Program-made: the position numbers and the translations under genes | Part shown: positions 62,501-64,000 of the stretch, piece by piece | How the letters are laid out: each line of letters opens with the position of its first letter | Position numbering within the stretch: position 1 is the stretch's first letter | Assembly (NCBI GenBank): GCA_017645305.1 | Contig: JAGCPD010000003.1 | Coordinates: 180,609-244,608, forward strand | Direction: 5' to 3' | Length of the DNA stretch: 64,000 nucleotides | Source of the DNA: Bacteroidaceae bacterium | Lineage (GTDB): Bacteria > Bacteroidota > Bacteroidia > Bacteroidales > Bacteroidaceae | Notes under the pieces: generated by a model | What the model was told of the DNA's origin: nothing | Seen by the model: only the letters and a program-made list of their open reading frames with translations | Database searches by the model: none

Positions 62501-64000
62501 TCCTCTTCAGGGAAGGTACAACTGCCGAAAGCACCTGATCCTATTTCCTCCAGCTTGGCAAAGTTCGGAGTTTTATCGAACGATGCCATAGCTAAAGCCT
62601 CGTTGCCCAACTTTGTTATGCAGCCGAGCCAGTCACCGCTGTCGATGTGATTCGGCGTAGTGAATGCATTATCATCAGCCTCAAAGGCAGGACTCTTGCA
62701 CGTCACCTGGTTGAGCGGGCAGAGGTAGAACGCTTTCTTGCCCACACGCTTTACGTTCGCACCAATGGTCAGTCGCTTGATGTTGGCTACCTGGAATGCC
62801 TCGTCGGGAACGACCTCTATCTTGTCGCTCAGCACCAGCTCATTGATGGAGCTGTAGAAAAAAGCAAAACGATCAATCGCCTCAATGTTGTCGCCAAGTG
62901 TCACTTTGTTGAAGTTTCCCTTGTTATAGAATGCTTGTTGACGGATTCGTGTCACGTTGTAATCCTTTCCGTCGCTACCTCTCACCGTCGAAGGAATATC
63001 CAGGTCGCCATTCTCTACATTCATGCCACCCTTATTGTAACTCAGGATTTCCGCATTACCATCTTCCCGTAGATAATAATCCATATCGCCGATCGTCTCG
63101 TATCGGCTGTTGGAAGGACGAATGTTAGTGACAATAGACGGCCCTGAGCTGTAAACCCTGGCAACGCCGTCTTTGTAAAAGCCGTCATAGTAACCACCCC
63201 AACCATAATTGAAATGGAAATAGTTATTAGAGGAATAACCATCGACAACCAGTTCGTGTCCTGCTCCATCACCACCACTGGGCATGGCACTGTAGAGCAT
63301 CGGACGATTCTGGTTCAGTTCCGCTTTCATCACCTCTGTCAAATTGTCTGCATAAACTACAAGATCTTCATCGTAGCCGAAGTTCCTGGAAAGCGGCAGG
63401 AAGTCTGTGGCAGTGCCGCTGCCTGTGGGCGAGTACATGGTGCCAAGAGCCTTGCCGACATCCGCCATCAGTTTGGCAACAGCTGCCGCCTGAGTAGCGG
63501 TATAGCCGTTATCATAACTACCCAGCATATTGTCCCAGTCATAGACATGACCGGAGAAATCTTCGCCATCAAATTCAAGGGTCAAAGAGTTTCGCAATTT
63601 CCCCTGTGACACTTTGGGCCACTTCCAATATCGCATAATCTGAGCCACTGCGGTAGGAACACATCCCGTAGGACAACCTTCCGGACAATAATTGTTATAG
63701 GGTCCACTCTGATTCCACGTCGTTGGCAACAGCGGCTCAACAATGACAGAGCCGATATAGTCAGGCCACTGTCTGACAGCTTTCCGTGGTGCTGCCAATG
63801 CAGGGTTCTGTCTCAGCGAATCGATGACATTAGAATAATAGCCAAGCAGGTCTTTCAACTGCACGGGACAATCGTTATATGAGAACGAACCGTGGTCGCA
63901 GTAGCCCAGCACCTCATCCTCCGTGCCTGTCTCGCCCGATACCACCACGAATCCCTGTTCGTTGCCCAGATTGATGACATAGACATTGTCCTTCTCCGAT
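59533..64000 (-). CDS. Giant secreted C10 (streptopain-like) cysteine protease with leucine-rich repeats (partial, N-terminus beyond window)
   Basis: Open from the right edge to a TAA at 59533, at least 1488 aa; the N-terminal signal is outside. It begins inside the Spi/C10 propeptide (VYVINLGNEQGFVVVSG, then YCDHGSFSYNDCP). The catalytic Cys is in GCPTGCVPTAVAQIMRYWKW (~63660) and the His in GAGHELVVDGYSSNNYFHFN (~63259), followed by GWGGYYDGFY. BspA-type LRR_5 repeats follow (~62450-63010: KVTLGDNIEAIDRFAF, RLTIGANVKRVGKKAF), and then ~900 residues of beta- and helix-rich sequence, partly like a pore or stalk domain (VASGTLSTILNFATGQMASA), of no recognised family. Secreted protease, likely attacking host proteins. 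Confidence 0.88.
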   Translation of the reverse strand, partial: SEKDNVYVINLGNEQGFVVVSGETGTEDEVLGYCDHGSFSYNDCPVQLKDLLGYYSNVIDSLRQNPALAAPRKAVRQWPDYIGSVIVEPLLPTTWNQSGPYNNYCPEGCPTGCVPTAVAQIMRYWKWPKVSQGKLRNSLTLEFDGEDFSGHVYDWDNMLGSYDNGYTATQAAAVAKLMADVGKALGTMYSPTGSGTATDFLPLSRNFGYDEDLVVYADNLTEVMKAELNQNRPMLYSAMPSGGDGAGHELVVDGYSSNNYFHFNYGWGGYYDGFYKDGVARVYSSGPSIVTNIRPSNSRYETIGDMDYYLREDGNAEILSYNKGGMNVENGDLDIPSTVRGSDGKDYNVTRIRQQAFYNKGNFNKVTLGDNIEAIDRFAFFYSSINELVLSDKIEVVPDEAFQVANIKRLTIGANVKRVGKKAFYLCPLNQVTCKSPAFEADDNAFTTPNHIDSGDWLGCITKLGNEALAMASFDKTPNFAKLEEIGSGAFGSCTFPEEEFIIPSTLKTIAPDAFKFSRLSFFKVENNPNFLCSPYYQEFLCNSNGTSLIMTVTFRRFQMPLPETVVKLEPRSIRCNIEIPNTIIEMEGAFEDCSKPGSLSCYSVVPPIANDTTFNESFFPENPDYQTKLYVPEGTEELYRNAPGWRRFVNIYGSLEYNPAPAQARQYYMVVNRSNDAERVNIPLSEVNSMEISDDGKQVIIKRNGKDDVIAPVSAVDSISWMPGFVYENAEVFDLNDSTLTVNAQKCSVTFDATAIDDDVQLCIRNSVLTPKVLENAVRGYAVDLSLSNDEHELSGTARLTLPVTLSAGEKVHAAYFNGETGKWEPVYFKYDDVQRAVIITTDHLSTFGIFTTTDELDHTMQAVFELAYESFPELREFNEATKYLLNLVSSDDPEKEQIRAFWGDVSKMQTLGLDIVYNAISGVGNPLGFSPEKINNAVEAMGYLGTAVSILDVVGADIKGDDIGVASGTLSTILNFATGQMASAIGTPVMSASMACVAFIGVALNKFGTIVQQRKHDLYNDAYHYFYSKQYKPKCYRSTKDWYNYFYPVFAEGRMTKNRLDAFIEQSVRVYCDRFWSNEYKADYDFCCAEKDVHGIGTYLYPEESLQKQISDEYFAELMNGELVSVFTAIKTNLAAQANKRAVSAANAVAAELNTKIGIRVIDSEWKEGVKSKYAGWKIGFSEVPEVVKDKEKWIKTLNDKGRAVIGYLTEFSLMQNGMKPQLTLYNEEDIEQKSYCFSIPDGTGTVYVNIDLATDGVEIEAPKLKNLELTYDPDHIDTPWNMSGTFYHEDSQGNLISEPYSVEDAVGVSITFNDNFYKNVRFQYEIEKFFKRHDFITVDNSGNITIGGDIVGKMNGNEGTGKFAINTSYSFVEKTVEESAMRFSNGDKYNLVERAMSLLNGTMQHKISGTFTVTRNYDYTYNVSYTGEGTYTLNAEVFDNVDGWKWYNDPQVNVFDNAKISPEGITTKKITADGNVTLKYTTRLK

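Overview
The window is about 64 kb of a Bacteroidota chromosome, most likely Prevotella-like (order Bacteroidales). The signs are many promoters of the Bacteroidota type (TAnnTTTG at -7, TTTG about 19-20 bases upstream), few Shine-Dalgarno sequences outside the nqr operon, a Na+-translocating NADH:quinone reductase (nqrA-F), methylmalonyl-CoA epimerase, a TamB/LptD/TonB-dependent outer-membrane gene set, DUF4270, small 'MKKIYKSP' peptides, and secreted enzymes with short Gly-Ile-Tyr-type C-terminal tails. Most of the window is core chromosome. The main accessory block is roughly 4.0-10.3 kb.

Layout. 1-2.4 kb: a GH95 fucosidase cut by the left edge. 2.5-3.5 kb: aroB. 3.5-4.0 kb: a palindrome-rich intergenic stretch. 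4.0-5.1 kb: a doubly damaged AlbA_2-type gene. 5.3-5.6 kb: a promoter-to-terminator interval that looks like a structured RNA. 5.9-9.3 kb: an R-M operon made of a HaeIII-like methyltransferase, a HaeIII-family endonuclease and a second, C-terminally extended methyltransferase. 9.3-11.3 kb: a small ORF, a deoxyribosyltransferase-like remnant, vsr, a small membrane protein and an alpha/beta hydrolase-DUF1653 fusion. 11.5 kb: tRNA-His. 11.6-13.9 kb: ffh-folD. 14.0-20.6 kb: lptD-rfbA-rfbC-rfbB-rfbD, one probable dTDP-rhamnose/LPS transcription unit. 20.7 kb: an HD protein. 21.4-27.4 kb: nqrABCDEF. 27.6-32.8 kb: tamB and udk. 32.9-36.6 kb: secreted protein, maf, lipoprotein and a predicted secreted glycoside hydrolase. 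36.8-41.8 kb: a small peptide and a 1630-aa sialidase. 42.1-42.4 kb: a tandem 41-bp repeat array. 42.4-44.1 kb: nitroreductase, DUF2520 and kdsC-like genes. 44.2-48.1 kb: TonB-dependent receptor, methylmalonyl-CoA epimerase, DUF1080. 48.1-49.7 kb: a small periplasmic protein, panD and panC. 49.9-57.0 kb: a GT5-like protein with a DUF4270 lipoprotein, converging on a glycogen operon (debranching enzyme, GT4, GH57). 57.2-59.5 kb: Crp-family regulator, miaA, xpt. 59.5-64 kb: a very large C10 (streptopain-like) protease cut by the right edge.

How the genes fit together: GH95 fucosidase, GH33 sialidase, the GH99-like protein and the C10 protease suggest a host-glycan/mucin life style. lptD, rfb, kdsC-like and tamB serve the outer membrane. 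The glycogen block is a storage-polysaccharide module. The R-M block is visibly more AT-rich than its neighbours and sits between decayed genes, as expected of an acquired defence island.

The most interesting points are the structured RNA and double-terminator leader before the R-M operon, the second methyltransferase with an unrecognised C-terminal domain and a different recognition segment, and several in-frame insertions of intergenic-type repeats inside housekeeping genes (vsr, rfbD, miaA, nqrA; also the tails of tamB and GH57). No search or folding program was run; family names rest on motif recognition from memory.
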